Part shown: one piece after another, positions 6,312 through 6,388 of the stretch | Numbering within the stretch: the first letter of the stretch is position 1 | Layout of the letters: each line of letters opens with the position of its first letter | NCBI GenBank assembly: GCA_002310175.1 | Contig: DBYG01000066.1 | Coordinates: forward strand, 8,585-14,972 | Length of the DNA stretch: 6,388 nt | Direction: 5' to 3' | Source: Bacteroidales bacterium UBA1192 | GTDB taxonomy: Bacteria > Bacteroidota > Bacteroidia > Bacteroidales > Bacteroidaceae | Notes under the pieces: model-generated | Database searches by the model: none | Seen by the model: only the letters and a program-made list of their open reading frames with translations | Told to the model about the DNA's origin: nothing | Translations under genes and position numbers: made by a program

Positions 6312-6358
6312 AAAGAACAAGGTGGTCCGGAAAAATTTTCCGGACCACCTTGTTCTTT
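6312..6358. terminator. Strong, probably bidirectional intrinsic terminator after the FKBP gene
   Basis: Two perfect 23-nt arms (6312-6334 and 6336-6358) surround a single central A; in RNA the A/U-rich tip would open, leaving a long stem with a GC-rich middle (GGTGGTCCGG pairing with CCGGACCACC). The right arm ends in TTCTTTT and the left arm begins AAAGAACAA, so the hairpin has a U-rich tail on either strand. It starts 18 nt after the FKBP stop. The symmetry suggests it could also end a convergent gene lying to the right of the window. Confidence 0.9.
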
Positions 6359-6388
6359 TATGCTGTCTTACGCTGAAATAAGTTGACA

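Noticed and set aside
6383..6388. TTGACA, the classic -35 hexamer, at the right edge
   Set aside because: Bacteroidetes primary promoters do not use this element, no -10 can be checked, and a 6-mer match is expected by chance.
6358..6388. Possible 3' end of a convergent minus-strand gene (frames ending at 6358 or 6368)
   Set aside because: Fewer than ten codons are visible and none is recognisable. The bidirectional terminator makes such a gene plausible, but the sequence cannot support a call.

Overview
The window looks like a chromosomal segment from a member of the Bacteroidales (Bacteroides/Prevotella-like), at roughly 50% G+C. Three things support this. The proteins match Bacteroidetes-type versions of their families: a TGS/ThrRS-like domain fused to a uridine-kinase-type kinase, IspG with an extra middle segment, and CysRS with the 'DVGHLEHDADE' stretch. 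The only recognisable promoter elements are of the Bacteroidetes TAnnTTTG type. Start codons are preceded by A/T-rich leaders rather than strong Shine-Dalgarno sequences. Genus cannot be decided from the sequence alone.

Layout. From 5332 leftwards, five genes lie on the minus strand in one tight block: a TGS-domain nucleoside kinase (5332-3668), rpoN for sigma-54 (3659-2175), purE (2145-1630), ispG (1627-251) and the first 82 codons of cysS (248, running off the left edge). Gaps are 2 to 29 nt and no terminator-like hairpin was seen between the genes, so they are probably one operon. A 109-nt intergenic stretch (5333-5441) holds two back-to-back promoter -7 boxes, 22 nt apart, flanking an AT-rich palindrome. 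To the right, a single plus-strand gene (5442-6293) encodes a periplasmic FKBP-type peptidyl-prolyl isomerase with a lipoprotein signal. It ends at a very strong 23-bp inverted-repeat terminator (6312-6358). The last 30 bases carry nothing I can call.

How the genes fit together. The operon is a housekeeping mix rather than a pathway: nucleoside salvage or a related kinase activity, an alternative sigma factor, a purine biosynthesis step, an isoprenoid (MEP pathway) Fe-S enzyme, and cysteine-tRNA charging. The divergent FKBP is an envelope protein-folding factor and has no obvious functional tie beyond the shared promoter region.

I see no mobile element, CRISPR array, RNA gene or defence system, and nothing that amounts to a previously undescribed system. 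The points most worth a second look are the apparently shortened middle domain of IspG, the overlapping divergent promoters, and an alanine in PurE where a histidine is usual.
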